This document shows positions 1 to 9,080 of a DNA stretch of 64,000 bases, one piece after another. Each line of letters opens with the position of its first letter. The first letter of the stretch is position 1. Under the pieces are notes generated by a model. The model was given only the letters and a program-made list of their open reading frames with translations, did no database searches and was not told where the DNA came from. A program made the position numbers and the translations under genes. The DNA is from Formosa agariphila KMM 3901 (lineage in GTDB: Bacteria > Bacteroidota > Bacteroidia > Flavobacteriales > Flavobacteriaceae), in assembly GCF_000723205.1 (NCBI RefSeq), contig NZ_HG315671.1, forward strand, positions 3,813,507 through 3,877,506. The letters run 5' to 3'.

Positions 1-696
1 TACACCGTTAACAATCTCGTCGTTTGCTAAAACAGTTCCTAATTCTGGACACCAGTTTACTTCGGTTTCAGCCAAATACGTTAAACGGTACTGTAATAAA
101 ACGGCTTGTTTTTGTTCTGAAGAAAACCCGTTCCATTCCTCAGCAGTAAATGGTACGATATTATCGTCGCAAACCGCATTTACAGAAGCGTTTCCTTCTT
201 TAGAAAACACGGCTTCTAAAGTTGAAATATCTTCAGCTTTAGCGGTATCGTTATTAAACCAAGAATTGAACAATTGCACAAAAATCCATTGTGTCCATTT
301 GTAATATTCCGGATTCGAAGTACGTACTTCACGAGACCAGTCGAAAGAAAATCCGATTTGGTCTAATTGACGACGGTAGGTGGCGATATTTGTTTCGGTA
401 GTAATAGCAGGATGCTGACCCGTTTGAATTGCATATTGTTCTGCCGGCAAACCAAAACTATCGTATCCTTGCGGATGCAACACATTAAATCCTTTATGGC
501 GCTTGTAACGTGCATAAATATCTGAAGCAATATACCCTAACGGATGCCCAACGTGTAATCCTGCTCCAGACGGATAAGGAAACATATCGAGGATGTAGTA
601 TTTAGGTTTTTCAGATTGATTTTTGGCCTCGAACGTTTTGTGTTCTGCCCAATATTTTTGCCACTTGGCTTCTATGTCGTTAAAATGGTATTGCAT
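1..696 (-). CDS. leuS: Leucine--tRNA ligase, N-terminal part (cut by window edge)
   Basis: Class I aminoacyl-tRNA synthetase that charges tRNA-Leu in the cytoplasm. Only the first 232 residues are present; the gene runs off the left edge. The start is ATG at 694-696. The protein opens with the usual LeuRS N-terminus, and the class I HIGH-type signature appears as HVGHPLGY at about residues 48-55, preceded by DMFPYPSG. Further on, FDWSRE and YKWTQWIF are typical of LeuRS before the editing domain. The rest of the catalytic domain, the CP1 editing domain and the KMSKS loop are outside the window. It is transcribed away from ftsX. The family call is firm. Confidence 0.96.
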   Translation of the reverse strand, partial: MQYHFNDIEAKWQKYWAEHKTFEAKNQSEKPKYYILDMFPYPSGAGLHVGHPLGYIASDIYARYKRHKGFNVLHPQGYDSFGLPAEQYAIQTGQHPAITTETNIATYRRQLDQIGFSFDWSREVRTSNPEYYKWTQWIFVQLFNSWFNNDTAKAEDISTLEAVFSKEGNASVNAVCDDNIVPFTAEEWNGFSSEQKQAVLLQYRLTYLAETEVNWCPELGTVLANDEIVNGV

Positions 697-822
697 ATTG
701 TCGTATTCCGCTTAATAAAGGCGCAAATTTAAGGTTATTATAACAATGTTGAAAGTTTAAACGTTGTTATCCTAAAGGAAATAGATTTCTTTTATATTTT
801 TACAAACAAATTTACGCCTTAT

Positions 823-1701
823 ATGAGCTCATCTTTTGAAAGTTATCAAAAACGCCGATTAATATCGTCTTATTTCTCTGTGGTCTTGAGTATTGCTTTA
901 GTATTATTCTTACTTGGTTTACTAGGCATGCTCGTGCTTAACACCAAGAAAGTTGCCGACCATTTTAAAGAACAAGTGGTGGTTACTATCTATTTAAAAG
1001 ATTCGGCAAAAGAAGTTGAAACCAAACAACTTGAAAAAAGCTTATCGATGGCCGAATACGTAAAGACAACCGAGTATGTTTCTAAGGAACAGGCAGCCGA
1101 ATTTATGAAGGCTGAAAACGGTGAAGATTTCATGAATTTCTTAGGTTTTAATCCGCTTCAAAATTCTATCGATGTGCATTTAAAAGCAGACTTTGTAACG
1201 TCTGAACATTTAAAAACCATATCTGACGAAGCTCTAGCAAAAACGTTTGTGGAAGAAGTGCGTTACGACAACGATTTGGTAAACCTCATGAACGAAAACG
1301 TAAAGCGCATTAGCTTCTGGATTTTAGTTATTAGCGGTATATTTACATTAATAGCCGTGCTACTTATAAATAGCTCAATCCGACTTTCTGTATATTCTAA
1401 ACGATTCACGATAAAAACCATGCAAATGGTAGGCGCAACCAAGCACTTTATTAGAAGACCTTTTGTTTGGAAAAGTGTAAAATTAGGTATTATTGGTGCT
1501 ATTATAGCTTTAATTGGAATGGCTATTGTATTCTATTATTTAAATGAAACATTCCCGGATTTACAATTATTAAACAATCCGATTTTAGTTGGAGGCCTAT
1601 TTGTAACCATCTTTATTTTAGGAATATTAATCACCTGGATTAGTACATTTATTGCCACGCAACGCTTCCTAAATTTAAAAACCGACCAATTATACTATTA
1701 A
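823..1701 (+). CDS. ftsX: Cell division protein FtsX (ABC transporter permease-like)
   Basis: Inner-membrane partner of the ATPase FtsE; the complex couples division to activation of peptidoglycan hydrolases. The 292-residue length fits the family. A first membrane helix at about residues 20-42 is followed by an extracytoplasmic domain (about 45-160) and three more helices near 163-185, 215-238 and 255-280, which is the FtsX layout. The motif KTMQMVGAT after the second helix is the conserved cytoplasmic coupling segment. No ftsE gene lies next to it here. It heads a tight run of envelope genes: the lipoprotein gene starts 4 bases after its stop codon. Confidence 0.92.
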   Translation: MSSSFESYQKRRLISSYFSVVLSIALVLFLLGLLGMLVLNTKKVADHFKEQVVVTIYLKDSAKEVETKQLEKSLSMAEYVKTTEYVSKEQAAEFMKAENGEDFMNFLGFNPLQNSIDVHLKADFVTSEHLKTISDEALAKTFVEEVRYDNDLVNLMNENVKRISFWILVISGIFTLIAVLLINSSIRLSVYSKRFTIKTMQMVGATKHFIRRPFVWKSVKLGIIGAIIALIGMAIVFYYLNETFPDLQLLNNPILVGGLFVTIFILGILITWISTFIATQRFLNLKTDQLYY

Positions 1702-1705
1702 TATT

Positions 1706-2350
1706 ATGATAAAATCTATTTGCTTATCACTGCTTTTTTTGTTCGTAATTAGCTGTAAAAAAGAGGTTAAAAACTTACCTGAAGATTTTGATTTTGGTGA
1801 TACAAAAGACAACACATATACTAATGCTTATTTTGGATTGACTTTTAATTATCCTGAAGCATGGTATCAGCAATCTAAACACGACATTAAAGCGATTACC
1901 GATAAAGGTGAAAAGTATTTAGCACGCGAAAACACCAAAATGGGGTCTATTTTAAAGGCTTCACAAATTAATACGGCCTATTTATTTTCACTTTTTAAAT
2001 ATCCGGTAAAAGAACCTCAAGGCTACAATGCGTCTTTAAGTGTGATTGCAGAAAATGTAGGTGGAAACCCTAAAATTACTCGTGGTCGCGATTATTTATT
2101 TAATTCTAAAGAGTTACTAAAAGAAACGCCTGCTGGTTTTGAATTTGAAGAAGACTTTGACACTAAAACATTAGGAGGTAAAACTTTTGATGTAATGCGT
2201 GCTAAAGCAACTTTTGGTGGCTATCCAGTGAACCAAGAATTTTACAGCATCGTGCGTTATGGTTTCAGCTTATCGTTTATATTATCGTACACCAACGAAG
2301 AAGAAAAAGCAGTGCTGCACGAGATTATAGACTCGATAGACTTAGAGTAA
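1706..2350 (+). CDS. Uncharacterised lipoprotein in the ftsX operon
   Basis: A 214-residue protein with a hydrophobic signal sequence ending in a lipobox (FVISC, cysteine at about residue 17) followed by KKE, so it should be a lipidated envelope protein. The rest is soluble and rich in aromatic residues, and resembles PsbP/PSCyt-like small lipoproteins with a segment such as FGLTFNYPEAWYQQ near residues 43-56. That segment is typical of proteins describing a folded periplasmic domain of unknown role. It lies between ftsX and the DUF3098 gene with a 4-base gap upstream, so it is probably co-transcribed. I do not recognise a named function. Confidence 0.7.
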   Translation: MIKSICLSLLFLFVISCKKEVKNLPEDFDFGDTKDNTYTNAYFGLTFNYPEAWYQQSKHDIKAITDKGEKYLARENTKMGSILKASQINTAYLFSLFKYPVKEPQGYNASLSVIAENVGGNPKITRGRDYLFNSKELLKETPAGFEFEEDFDTKTLGGKTFDVMRAKATFGGYPVNQEFYSIVRYGFSLSFILSYTNEEEKAVLHEIIDSIDLE

Positions 2351-2433
2351 TTTTAAGTAAGCTTTAAGGATTCTTTTTAAATAAAACCGTTAATTTGCAG
2401 TGCTTTCAAAGCTAATGCATTATTAAAATAAAC

Positions 2434-2688
2434 ATGGGAGAACAAAAAAATAAAGACCTAAGTAAAGGGGAGTTTATCTTCGGAAAAAAAAATTATAAGT
2501 TTATGCTTATCGGACTTGGCGTAATTGCGTTAGGTTTTATATTAATGTCTGGTGGCGGTAGCAACGACCCGAATGTATTTAGTCCAGATATTTTTAGTTT
2601 CAGAAGAATTCGATTGGCTCCAACCTTAGTTTTAATAGGATTTGGAATTCAGATTTATGCTATACTTTTAAATCCGAATAAAAAATAA
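2434..2688 (+). CDS. DUF3098 family small membrane protein
   Basis: An 84-residue protein with a polar N-terminus (KNKDLSKGEFIFGKKNYKFM) and two predicted membrane helices at about residues 24-41 and 60-80. The FGKKNYKFMLIG lead-in and the SGGGSNDPNVF loop match the Bacteroidota DUF3098 family, which is usually found between ftsX and uppP as here. The last base of its stop codon is the first base of the uppP start codon, so translation is probably coupled. Function is unknown; the constant neighbourhood suggests an envelope or division role. Confidence 0.85.
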   Translation: MGEQKNKDLSKGEFIFGKKNYKFMLIGLGVIALGFILMSGGGSNDPNVFSPDIFSFRRIRLAPTLVLIGFGIQIYAILLNPNKK

Positions 2689-3482
2689 TGGAAACTATTG
2701 ATGCAATTATCCTTGGAGTTATTCAAGGTCTTACCGAATTTTTACCAGTATCGTCAAGTGGGCATTTAGAAATAGGAAAAGCTATTTTAGGAGACCATTC
2801 TGTACCAGAAGAAAGTTTATTATTTACCGTAGTACTTCACTTTGCAACAGCATTAAGTACCATGGTTATTTTTAGAAAAGATATTTTAGACCTTATAAAA
2901 GGGGCTTTAAAATTTGAATGGAATGAAGATTTACAATTCATTTCTAAAATAGCGCTTTCAATGATTCCTGCAGTAATTGTAGGATTGTTTTTTGAAGAAC
3001 AATTAGAATCACTTTTTGGAGGCAACTTACTATTAGTAGGTGCTATGCTTATTGTAACAGCTGTACTACTTTTCCTTGCAGATAAAGCAAAAGACACAGG
3101 AAAACCGGTAACGTTTAAAAATGCTTTTATTATTGGAATCTCTCAAGCCATTGCCATGTTGCCAGGAATTTCAAGGTCTGGAGCCACAATTTCAACATCG
3201 GTTTTATTAGGAAATGACAAAACTAAAGCGGCTCGTTTTTCATTTTTAATGGTTGTTCCTTTAATTTTCGGAAAAATAGCTAAAGACATTTTAGGAGGCG
3301 AATTAAATTTCGACAGCACAAACATCACTGCGCTTTCGGCAGGATTTATCGCAGCTTTTATATGTGGTCTTTTCGCCTGTACTTGGATGATATCTTTAGT
3401 GAAGAAAAGTAAATTATCTTATTTCGCCATCTATTGTGCTATTGTAGGATGTATTGCCATTGGTTATACGGTTTTAAATTAA
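2688..3482 (+). CDS. uppP: Undecaprenyl-diphosphate phosphatase (UppP/BacA)
   Basis: Integral membrane phosphatase that converts undecaprenyl diphosphate to the monophosphate, recycling the lipid carrier of peptidoglycan and O-antigen synthesis. It can also confer bacitracin resistance. The 264-residue length is normal. The signature GLTEFLPVSSSGHLE at about residues 14-28 carries the catalytic glutamate and serines, and PGISRSGATIS near residues 158-168 carries the second conserved arginine/serine motif. About eight hydrophobic segments span the protein. It overlaps the previous gene by one base and is followed after one base by truB. Confidence 0.96.
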   Translation: METIDAIILGVIQGLTEFLPVSSSGHLEIGKAILGDHSVPEESLLFTVVLHFATALSTMVIFRKDILDLIKGALKFEWNEDLQFISKIALSMIPAVIVGLFFEEQLESLFGGNLLLVGAMLIVTAVLLFLADKAKDTGKPVTFKNAFIIGISQAIAMLPGISRSGATISTSVLLGNDKTKAARFSFLMVVPLIFGKIAKDILGGELNFDSTNITALSAGFIAAFICGLFACTWMISLVKKSKLSYFAIYCAIVGCIAIGYTVLN

Positions 3483-3483
3483 T

Positions 3484-4176
3484 ATGAAAACATTAGAAGA
3501 TTACCAAGCCGGACAAGTCCTATTGATTGACAAACCTTTGCATTGGACCTCTTTTCAGGCCGTAAACAAACTGCGTTGGGAAATACGACAAGCCTTTAAT
3601 ATAAAGAAAATAAAAGTGGGTCATGCCGGAACGCTCGATCCTTTAGCTACTGGCCTTTTAGTGATTTGTACCGGTAAAATGACCAAGCAAATAGATACTT
3701 TCCAGGGGCAGATTAAAGAATACACTGGAACCATTGTTTTAGGGGGTACTACACCGTCTTTCGATTTAGAAACCGAAATTAATGAAACATATCCTACAGC
3801 TCATATTACTCCGGAATTAATCCACGAAACCACTAAACAGTTTATTGGAGACATTGAGCAATATCCACCGGTGTTTTCGGCTATAAAGAAAGATGGTAAG
3901 CGCTTGTATGAATTTGCTCGTGCTGGTGAAGACGTTGAAATAAAACCAAGAACCATCCATATTGCGGCATTTGAAATCACTAACATTATTGAAAATAACG
4001 TCGAGTTTAGAGTAGTTTGCAGTAAAGGAACTTACATACGCTCTTTAGCAAACGATTTTGGTAAGGCTCTAGGTTCAGGCGGACATTTATCTGTTTTACG
4101 TCGTACTAAAATTGGCGATTTTAATGTAGACAACGCTTTAAGTCCAGAGCAATTTATAGCACAATTGAAAGGCTAA
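3484..4176 (+). CDS. truB: tRNA pseudouridine(55) synthase TruB
   Basis: Makes pseudouridine 55 in the T-loop of tRNAs. The 230-residue protein has the TruB catalytic motif GHAGTLDPLATGLL at about residues 43-56, in which the aspartate is the nucleophile. Later family motifs are PPVFSAIKKDGKRLYE and CSKGTYIRSLANDFG. It is a short TruB without an extended C-terminal PUA domain, which is usual in Bacteroidota. It starts one base after the uppP stop, so it is in the ftsX-uppP operon. Confidence 0.96.
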   Translation: MKTLEDYQAGQVLLIDKPLHWTSFQAVNKLRWEIRQAFNIKKIKVGHAGTLDPLATGLLVICTGKMTKQIDTFQGQIKEYTGTIVLGGTTPSFDLETEINETYPTAHITPELIHETTKQFIGDIEQYPPVFSAIKKDGKRLYEFARAGEDVEIKPRTIHIAAFEITNIIENNVEFRVVCSKGTYIRSLANDFGKALGSGGHLSVLRRTKIGDFNVDNALSPEQFIAQLKG

Positions 4177-4230
4177 ACCTTCAAAACATTCGTATATTAG
4201 TTTTGATTTCACCCCAAATACAATATTTTT

Positions 4231-5013
4231 TTGATTGTAAAAGACACATATAAAGCAGCCTTTATTACAGCACTTATTGCTGGAACGGTATTACTTATTA
4301 TGTATAATATGCATCTTACTAAACAAGATGCATTAGTTTCTGAAACGTTTTACGACATGCAACCAGAAGACATGCAGCAGGAATTAAAAGAGAAACTACT
4401 CGCCGAACAATCTCCACAAGATAAAGCCGAGACGAATAAAGCATTTAACGAAACACAGAATAACAAACGATTTGCGAAAGCGTATAACCCTATTGCTCCA
4501 CCTAAAGCATACGAGAATTCTAGGCTAACACAAACTGAAGAGATTAAAGATATTCAAGACGAGACTAGCGATATTAATACGCCTTCGGAAAATAGACATT
4601 TAGAGGCAAACGAAATTTCCTCCTTCAATAGCGTCAATAGTTTTTTAAAAAAAAGGACACCAAAAAACAATACATCTAACGCTTCTAACGGAGATAACTC
4701 AAGTACTAAAACGGCTATGAATGCTTCTGCAAATACTAATAGCAGCATGCATTATTCTCTAAAAGACCGCACAGATATTTACCTACCAACACCAATTTAC
4801 TTATGCGAAGCTGGTGGTAAAGTTGTTATTAACATAACCGTAAATACCGAAGGAGATGTTGTAGACACTTACGTTAACACATCATCCACAACTAAAAACG
4901 ATTGCTTAATTGACAGTGCCCTAGAGTACGCCAAAAAAGCACGTTTTAGTTCAGATGCATCGAAACCATCTCAAATAGGTTCGATTACTTTTTATTTTGA
5001 AGGCAAAAATTAA
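4231..5013 (+). CDS. TonB-like/energy-transducer C-terminal domain protein, membrane anchored
   Basis: A 260-residue protein with one N-terminal membrane helix (about residues 8-26), a long charged, low-complexity periplasmic linker rich in Asn, Ser, Thr and Lys, and a C-terminal domain of about 75 residues. The C-terminal part (GGKVVINITVNTEGDVVD, then a pair of cysteines and ARFS) has the shape of TonB C-terminal repeats that contact TonB-dependent receptors. The start used is TTG at 4231; no ATG fits before the membrane helix, so the start is uncertain. It follows truB by 54 bases and ends in a 4-base tail-to-tail overlap with the thioredoxin-like gene. Substrate or receptor partners cannot be inferred. 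Confidence 0.65.
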   Translation: MIVKDTYKAAFITALIAGTVLLIMYNMHLTKQDALVSETFYDMQPEDMQQELKEKLLAEQSPQDKAETNKAFNETQNNKRFAKAYNPIAPPKAYENSRLTQTEEIKDIQDETSDINTPSENRHLEANEISSFNSVNSFLKKRTPKNNTSNASNGDNSSTKTAMNASANTNSSMHYSLKDRTDIYLPTPIYLCEAGGKVVINITVNTEGDVVDTYVNTSSTTKNDCLIDSALEYAKKARFSSDASKPSQIGSITFYFEGKN

Positions 5014-5630
5014 ACGCCTAATAATTCTAATAAATCGGTAATGGTACTTTGCCCTTTATCTAAATTATACCAAGTTTGTAAAGACTCTTTAAATTCTGGA
5101 GTTAATACCCCGTGTTCAGCTTTATAATCGGCCACAAATTTTGTTGCAACTTTTGGTCGCGGTCCAAATGTATTAACAACCTCTCCGGTTGTATTATCTA
5201 TGACAATCATTTTTGGAATAGACTTTCCTCCGTTAGTTAAAAACATATCCATTAAAGCCTCATTCTCGTCGCGAAGCACGACTCTTAATTCAATATTTTC
5301 GTTTAATTCTGAAACCTTATTTATTATAGGTAAAACATGTGCAGCATCTCCACACCAGCTTTCTGCAATTACCAACCACGTTTGGTTTCCTTTAAAATTC
5401 TGAATGGCTTCTGTAGCTGTTTCAGAAACTTTAAGCGTTTTATCCCATCGCTTCATTCGGCTTTCGTTCACTTTGGTATACCCAACAAAATCTTCTGTCT
5501 GAGCTGCACCTGTTGTGCCTCCTGTTTTAGATAATGCTTTTACCAAATCTCTAAAATCTTGATAAGACATTGCGCGTTCTAAACCTTTTTGAATAATTTC
5601 ATTCTTAACTTTACTATGTGTTATTTCCAT
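5010..5630 (-). CDS. Thioredoxin-like family protein (WCGD active site)
   Basis: A 206-residue cytoplasmic protein, no signal peptide. The thioredoxin-like fold is seen from about residue 78 (WLVIAESWCGDAAH). The motif is WCGDA with only the first cysteine of a CxxC pair, so it is unlikely to act as a classical dithiol oxidoreductase. The cis-proline region appears as GGKSIPKMIVID near residues 133-144. The same arrangement is known in the Bacteroidota thioredoxin family annotated as a bacillithiol-type or putative thiol-disulphide protein. It is transcribed convergently with the TonB-like gene, overlapping by 4 bases. The actual substrate is unknown. Confidence 0.8.
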   Translation of the reverse strand: MEITHSKVKNEIIQKGLERAMSYQDFRDLVKALSKTGGTTGAAQTEDFVGYTKVNESRMKRWDKTLKVSETATEAIQNFKGNQTWLVIAESWCGDAAHVLPIINKVSELNENIELRVVLRDENEALMDMFLTNGGKSIPKMIVIDNTTGEVVNTFGPRPKVATKFVADYKAEHGVLTPEFKESLQTWYNLDKGQSTITDLLELLGV

Positions 5631-5725
5631 AAGATGCTTAATTTACTTCACAAAATTACTTTATAAATGTGTGTTTTTAGGTAACTGTTGTTACATTAGT
5701 AGAAATAAAATTTAAACCTTACAAG

Positions 5726-6289
5726 ATGGAAAAACACAGATGTGGTTGGTGTAAAAACGATGATTTATATGAAGCCTATCATGACCTAGAATGGGGTGTT
5801 CCGGTTAAAGATGATGCTACACTATTCGAATTTTTAATTCTTGAAACGTTTCAAGCAGGTTTAAGTTGGATTACAATTTTAAGAAAACGCGAGAATTTTA
5901 GAACAGCATTTGATAATTTCGATTATAAAAAAATAGCTAAATATTCATCATCTAAAATGGATGAATTGGCACAAGATGCTGGAATTGTTAGAAATAAACT
6001 CAAAATAAAAGCCACCGTAAGTAATGCACAAGCGTTTATTAAAATTCAAGAAGAATTTGGAAGTTTTAGCAGTTACATTTGGAATTTTGTTGATGGTAAT
6101 CCGATAAAAAACAAAGTGCAACATTATAAAGAAGCGCCCGCTAACACGCCTTTAAGTGATGCTTTAAGCAAAGATTTAAAAAAACGCGGATTTAAATTTG
6201 TAGGCTCTACTGTTATTTATGCACATATGCAGGCTACAGGCATGGTTAACGACCACGAAGTAAATTGTTTTCGCTATAACGAAGTGTAA
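5726..6289 (+). CDS. tag: DNA-3-methyladenine glycosylase I
   Basis: Base-excision repair glycosylase that removes 3-methyladenine from alkylated DNA. The 187-residue length is typical. The start RCGWCKNDDLYEAYHDLEWG includes the zinc-ligand cysteine and histidine near the N-terminus, and the C-terminal NDHEVNCF supplies the other histidine/cysteine pair of the Tag zinc snap. ETFQAGLSW carries the substrate-pocket residues. It ends directly against the convergent aat gene with no gap. Confidence 0.95.
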   Translation: MEKHRCGWCKNDDLYEAYHDLEWGVPVKDDATLFEFLILETFQAGLSWITILRKRENFRTAFDNFDYKKIAKYSSSKMDELAQDAGIVRNKLKIKATVSNAQAFIKIQEEFGSFSSYIWNFVDGNPIKNKVQHYKEAPANTPLSDALSKDLKKRGFKFVGSTVIYAHMQATGMVNDHEVNCFRYNEV

Positions 6290-6913
6290 TTATAAATATT
6301 CTAAGAATTTAGCTCTAGAAATATTACGCGCACCAAGACTTTCTAAATGGTGCGTATGAATTTGGCAGTCTATAAGTTTATAATCTGTATTTTGAACAAA
6401 CGTTATAAAAGCTGCCTTACTAGCATTGCTTACTTTAGAAAACATACTTTCTCCACAAAATACGTCGTTACCTAAATCTAGGCCATAAAACCCACCAACT
6501 AATTCATCGTTTTGCCAAACTTCGATTGATTTTGCAAATCCCATTTCATATAACTCAATGTAAGCTTGGGTCATATTTTTGGTAATCCAAGTTCCTGTTT
6601 GTCCGTTACGTTTAATTTTAGCACAAGCTTCTATAACTTCGGGAAACGCTTTATTAACAGTTACTGTTAAATCGCAATTACGAAGAAATTGCCTCATGCT
6701 TTTAGAAACTTTTAACTCGTCTGGATAAAGCACAAACCGAGGATCTGGCGACCACCATAAAATAGAATTATCATCTTCAAACCAAGGAAAGATTCCGCGC
6801 TTATAAGCGAACAACAAACGGTCTGTAGATAAATCGCCGCCAACCGCAATTAATCCTTCTTGAGTTGCGTCTTTAATGTCTGGAAATTCTATTTTAGTTT
6901 TTAAAAATTTCAT
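6290..6913 (-). CDS. aat: Leucyl/phenylalanyl-tRNA--protein transferase
   Basis: Transfers Leu or Phe from tRNA to N-terminal Arg or Lys of proteins, marking them for ClpS/ClpAP degradation (N-end rule). The 207-residue sequence has the family signatures GLIAVGGDLS near residues 20-29, YKRGIFPWF near 37-45, WWSPDPRFVL, and GGFYGLDLGNDVFCGESMFS in the catalytic half. The final QIHTHHLESLGA is also typical. It is convergent and directly adjacent to tag. Confidence 0.96.
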   Translation of the reverse strand: MKFLKTKIEFPDIKDATQEGLIAVGGDLSTDRLLFAYKRGIFPWFEDDNSILWWSPDPRFVLYPDELKVSKSMRQFLRNCDLTVTVNKAFPEVIEACAKIKRNGQTGTWITKNMTQAYIELYEMGFAKSIEVWQNDELVGGFYGLDLGNDVFCGESMFSKVSNASKAAFITFVQNTDYKLIDCQIHTHHLESLGARNISRAKFLEYL

Positions 6914-6943
6914 ACCCCTAAATTAATAAAAGAATCGATATAA

Positions 6944-6980
6944 ATAAAAAAAACCCCAATATCGTTAGATATTGAGGTTA
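6944..6980 (-). terminator. Rho-independent terminator of the DUF3127 gene
   Basis: On the minus strand a ten-pair stem (CCTCAATATC with GATATTGGGG, one G-U pair) with a TAAC loop is followed by a run of seven T. It lies 34 bases beyond the stop of the DUF3127 gene. Confidence 0.85.
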
Positions 6981-7013
6981 ATCACACTTTGAATTAGTCA
7001 TAGTATACCTTTA

Positions 7014-7388
7014 CTAGAAAGGTAAGTCGTCGTGATCATCTTTATTTAAGCTTGATGCTGGTTCGAATGCATCTGCTGGTGGAACTGGAGGAACTGCTCC
7101 TGAAGCCGATTCTTGTACTGCTTCAATTCTCCAACCTTGGATAGAGTTAAAATATTTAGTCTCTCCTTGTGGATTAACCCATTCTCTACCTCTTAAATTA
7201 ATACTCACTTTTACGTTTTGCCCTACGCTATAGCTGTTTAGTAAATCTGTTTTATCTTGAACAAATTCTACTAATATATGTTGAGGATACTGCTCTTCTG
7301 TTGTTACTACTAGCTCTCTTTTTCTAAATCCATTACTCCCAAAAGTTTGGGTTTCACCTACCATTTTTACTTTTCCTTGTACTTCCAT
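7014..7388 (-). CDS. DUF3127 family, SSB-like OB-fold protein
   Basis: A 124-residue protein of the Bacteroidota DUF3127 family. Residues 1-95 form an OB-fold-like segment (GKVKMVGETQTFG, KRELVVTTEEQYPQH, VSINLRGREW). The linker is rich in Ala and Pro, and the tail ends DDHDDLPF. That acidic tip is the same as the C-terminal tip of SSB, including the SSB at 30685-31134 in this window (EADDDLPF), which recruits DNA-repair enzymes. A role on nucleic acid is therefore likely but is inferred. It is monocistronic with its own terminator downstream. Confidence 0.82.
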   Translation of the reverse strand: MEVQGKVKMVGETQTFGSNGFRKRELVVTTEEQYPQHILVEFVQDKTDLLNSYSVGQNVKVSINLRGREWVNPQGETKYFNSIQGWRIEAVQESASGAVPPVPPADAFEPASSLNKDDHDDLPF

Positions 7389-7907
7389 TACATTTAATTT
7401 TCTATTATAAAAACTCTCTTATATTTATGCTTTAAGATAAAAAAAACACCTTAACCATTTCCAATTACAACTTTGAAAACTTAGGTATTCTTCTATCCAA
7501 TTCATTAACGCCATTCTCACATTCAGTACAAATTTAAAGGCATCTGCTTTACTAAGTCGTAATTTACAGTATTAATTACAACCTTCTCAAAGATTTTTTT
7601 TTAAACCCTATGTTTTTCTGAATTATTCTGAATGTGTTTTTTGTCTAAAACACCATAATTGGTAGATTTTACGACTCTTATTAAAAAAATAAATACCAAC
7701 ATATTCTATCATTTCGCTACGTCATCATTCCACATACAAGTATTTAATATCGCTAATATTAATTACTTAGACTAAAAACTACATTAGTTTACCATTTTAA
7801 TATTTTACAAAGGTAACTATTCTATCAATTAACAAAAAATGATTTGAACACTTGATAGCACAATATTATTAACAGATTTGCATTATATTACCATTAAATT
7901 AGTTTTC
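7389..7907. other. Long AT-rich intergenic region
   Basis: 519 bases with no plausible gene on either strand. The left end must hold the promoter of the minus-strand DUF3127 gene and the right end the promoter of the histidine kinase. The sequence is very AT-rich and has no long repeat or clear RNA fold that I could identify. Confidence 0.6.
7852..7880 (+). promoter_or_regulatory. Candidate promoter of the histidine kinase
   Basis: TTG at 7852-7854, 18 bases of spacer, then CAGATTTG at 7873-7880. This matches the flavobacterial TTG-N19-TAnnTTTG consensus with one mismatch. It overlaps the TTG codon at 7878, which argues that the kinase starts at the ATG at 7908 and not at that TTG. Confidence 0.5.
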
Positions 7908-9080
7908 ATGCTATTTACTAAACATAAAAACCTCATCCGTTGGATATTCATCGGATTCTCATTTGTTATAATTGCCCTTATTTTATGGAATACTTATATG
8001 TTTTTTCAAAGCTTTAAAGCTGAAGAACGTATAAAAATGGAAAATTGGTCGGCAGCGCAACGTGACTTAATTAAAAGTACCAATTTAGATGGTGATATTG
8101 GCGAACTTCCGCTTCAAATATTACAAAGTAACACAACCACACCAATGATTATGGTGGATTTAAATGGTAACGTAGAACACAATAACTTAGACGCAAAGAA
8201 AGCAGAAAATAGTGCTTACGTTAAAGATCTTATTTTAGATTTTGAAAAAGAAAATACCCCCATTGAAATTATTTACGATGGTAAAATTTTAAATACGCTT
8301 TATTACGGAAATTCTCCTTTATTAAATAAATTAAAATATTATCCTATTGCGTTTGTGCTTATTCTGGTGCTATTCGCAGGATTAGTGTATAGTTTTTACC
8401 GCAGCACTAAAATTGCAACGCAAAATAAATTATGGTCTGGAATGGCCAAAGAAACTGCACACCAAATAGGGACACCTTTATCGTCCTTAATTGGTTGGAC
8501 CGAAATTTTAAAAATTGAAAACGTTAACCCAGAATATATAAAGGAAATTGAAAAAGATATTAGTCGTCTTGAAACGATTACCGAACGTTTTAGCAAAATA
8601 GGCTCTGTACCCACGTTGGTTAAAGCCGATATTGTAAAAGAAACGATAGAGTCTTACGATTACTTAAAATACCGCTCTTCTAAACTAGTGGAGTTTAGCA
8701 TTGATGTACCAGACACCGAAATCCCTGTGCAACTAAACTCACAGCTTTATAGTTGGACTATTGAAAACTTGGTTAAGAATGCTATTGATGCTATGAAGGG
8801 TAAAGGAAAATTGGCTGTACAGATAACAGCTTCAAATCTGGAGGTTAAAATTTTTGTTACAGATACGGGAAAAGGGCTAACAAAAGCCCAATATAATAGT
8901 GTTTTTGAACCTGGTTTTACCACTAAAAAACGAGGTTGGGGGCTAGGTTTATCGTTAGCTAGACGTATTATTGAAGATTTCCATGATGGTAAAATAAAAG
9001 TATCTCATTCCGAAATAGGAAAAGGTACTACCATGCAAATTACTTTAAAAATAGATAAGGAAACTAAACGTGATGCTTAA
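7908..9080 (+). CDS. Membrane sensor histidine kinase
   Basis: A 390-residue two-component kinase using ATG at 7908. A first membrane helix lies near residues 12-32, an extracytoplasmic sensor segment of about 110 residues follows, and a second helix is near residues 147-166. The H-box is AHQIGTPLSSLIGW with the phospho-accepting histidine. ATPase motifs are NLVKNAIDAM (N box), DTGKGL (G1) and GWGLGLSLARRI (G2). The AHQ-GTPLSSL form of the H-box is common in Bacteroidota kinases. No response regulator gene is adjacent, so it is an orphan here. It abuts the convergent HIT gene without a gap. The signal sensed is unknown. Confidence 0.9.
   Translation: MLFTKHKNLIRWIFIGFSFVIIALILWNTYMFFQSFKAEERIKMENWSAAQRDLIKSTNLDGDIGELPLQILQSNTTTPMIMVDLNGNVEHNNLDAKKAENSAYVKDLILDFEKENTPIEIIYDGKILNTLYYGNSPLLNKLKYYPIAFVLILVLFAGLVYSFYRSTKIATQNKLWSGMAKETAHQIGTPLSSLIGWTEILKIENVNPEYIKEIEKDISRLETITERFSKIGSVPTLVKADIVKETIESYDYLKYRSSKLVEFSIDVPDTEIPVQLNSQLYSWTIENLVKNAIDAMKGKGKLAVQITASNLEVKIFVTDTGKGLTKAQYNSVFEPGFTTKKRGWGLGLSLARRIIEDFHDGKIKVSHSEIGKGTTMQITLKIDKETKRDA

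Noticed and set aside
7878-7907. TTG start for the histidine kinase ten codons upstream
   Set aside because: The codon lies inside a promoter-like TTG-N18-CAGATTTG element, and the added residues do not look like part of the kinase.
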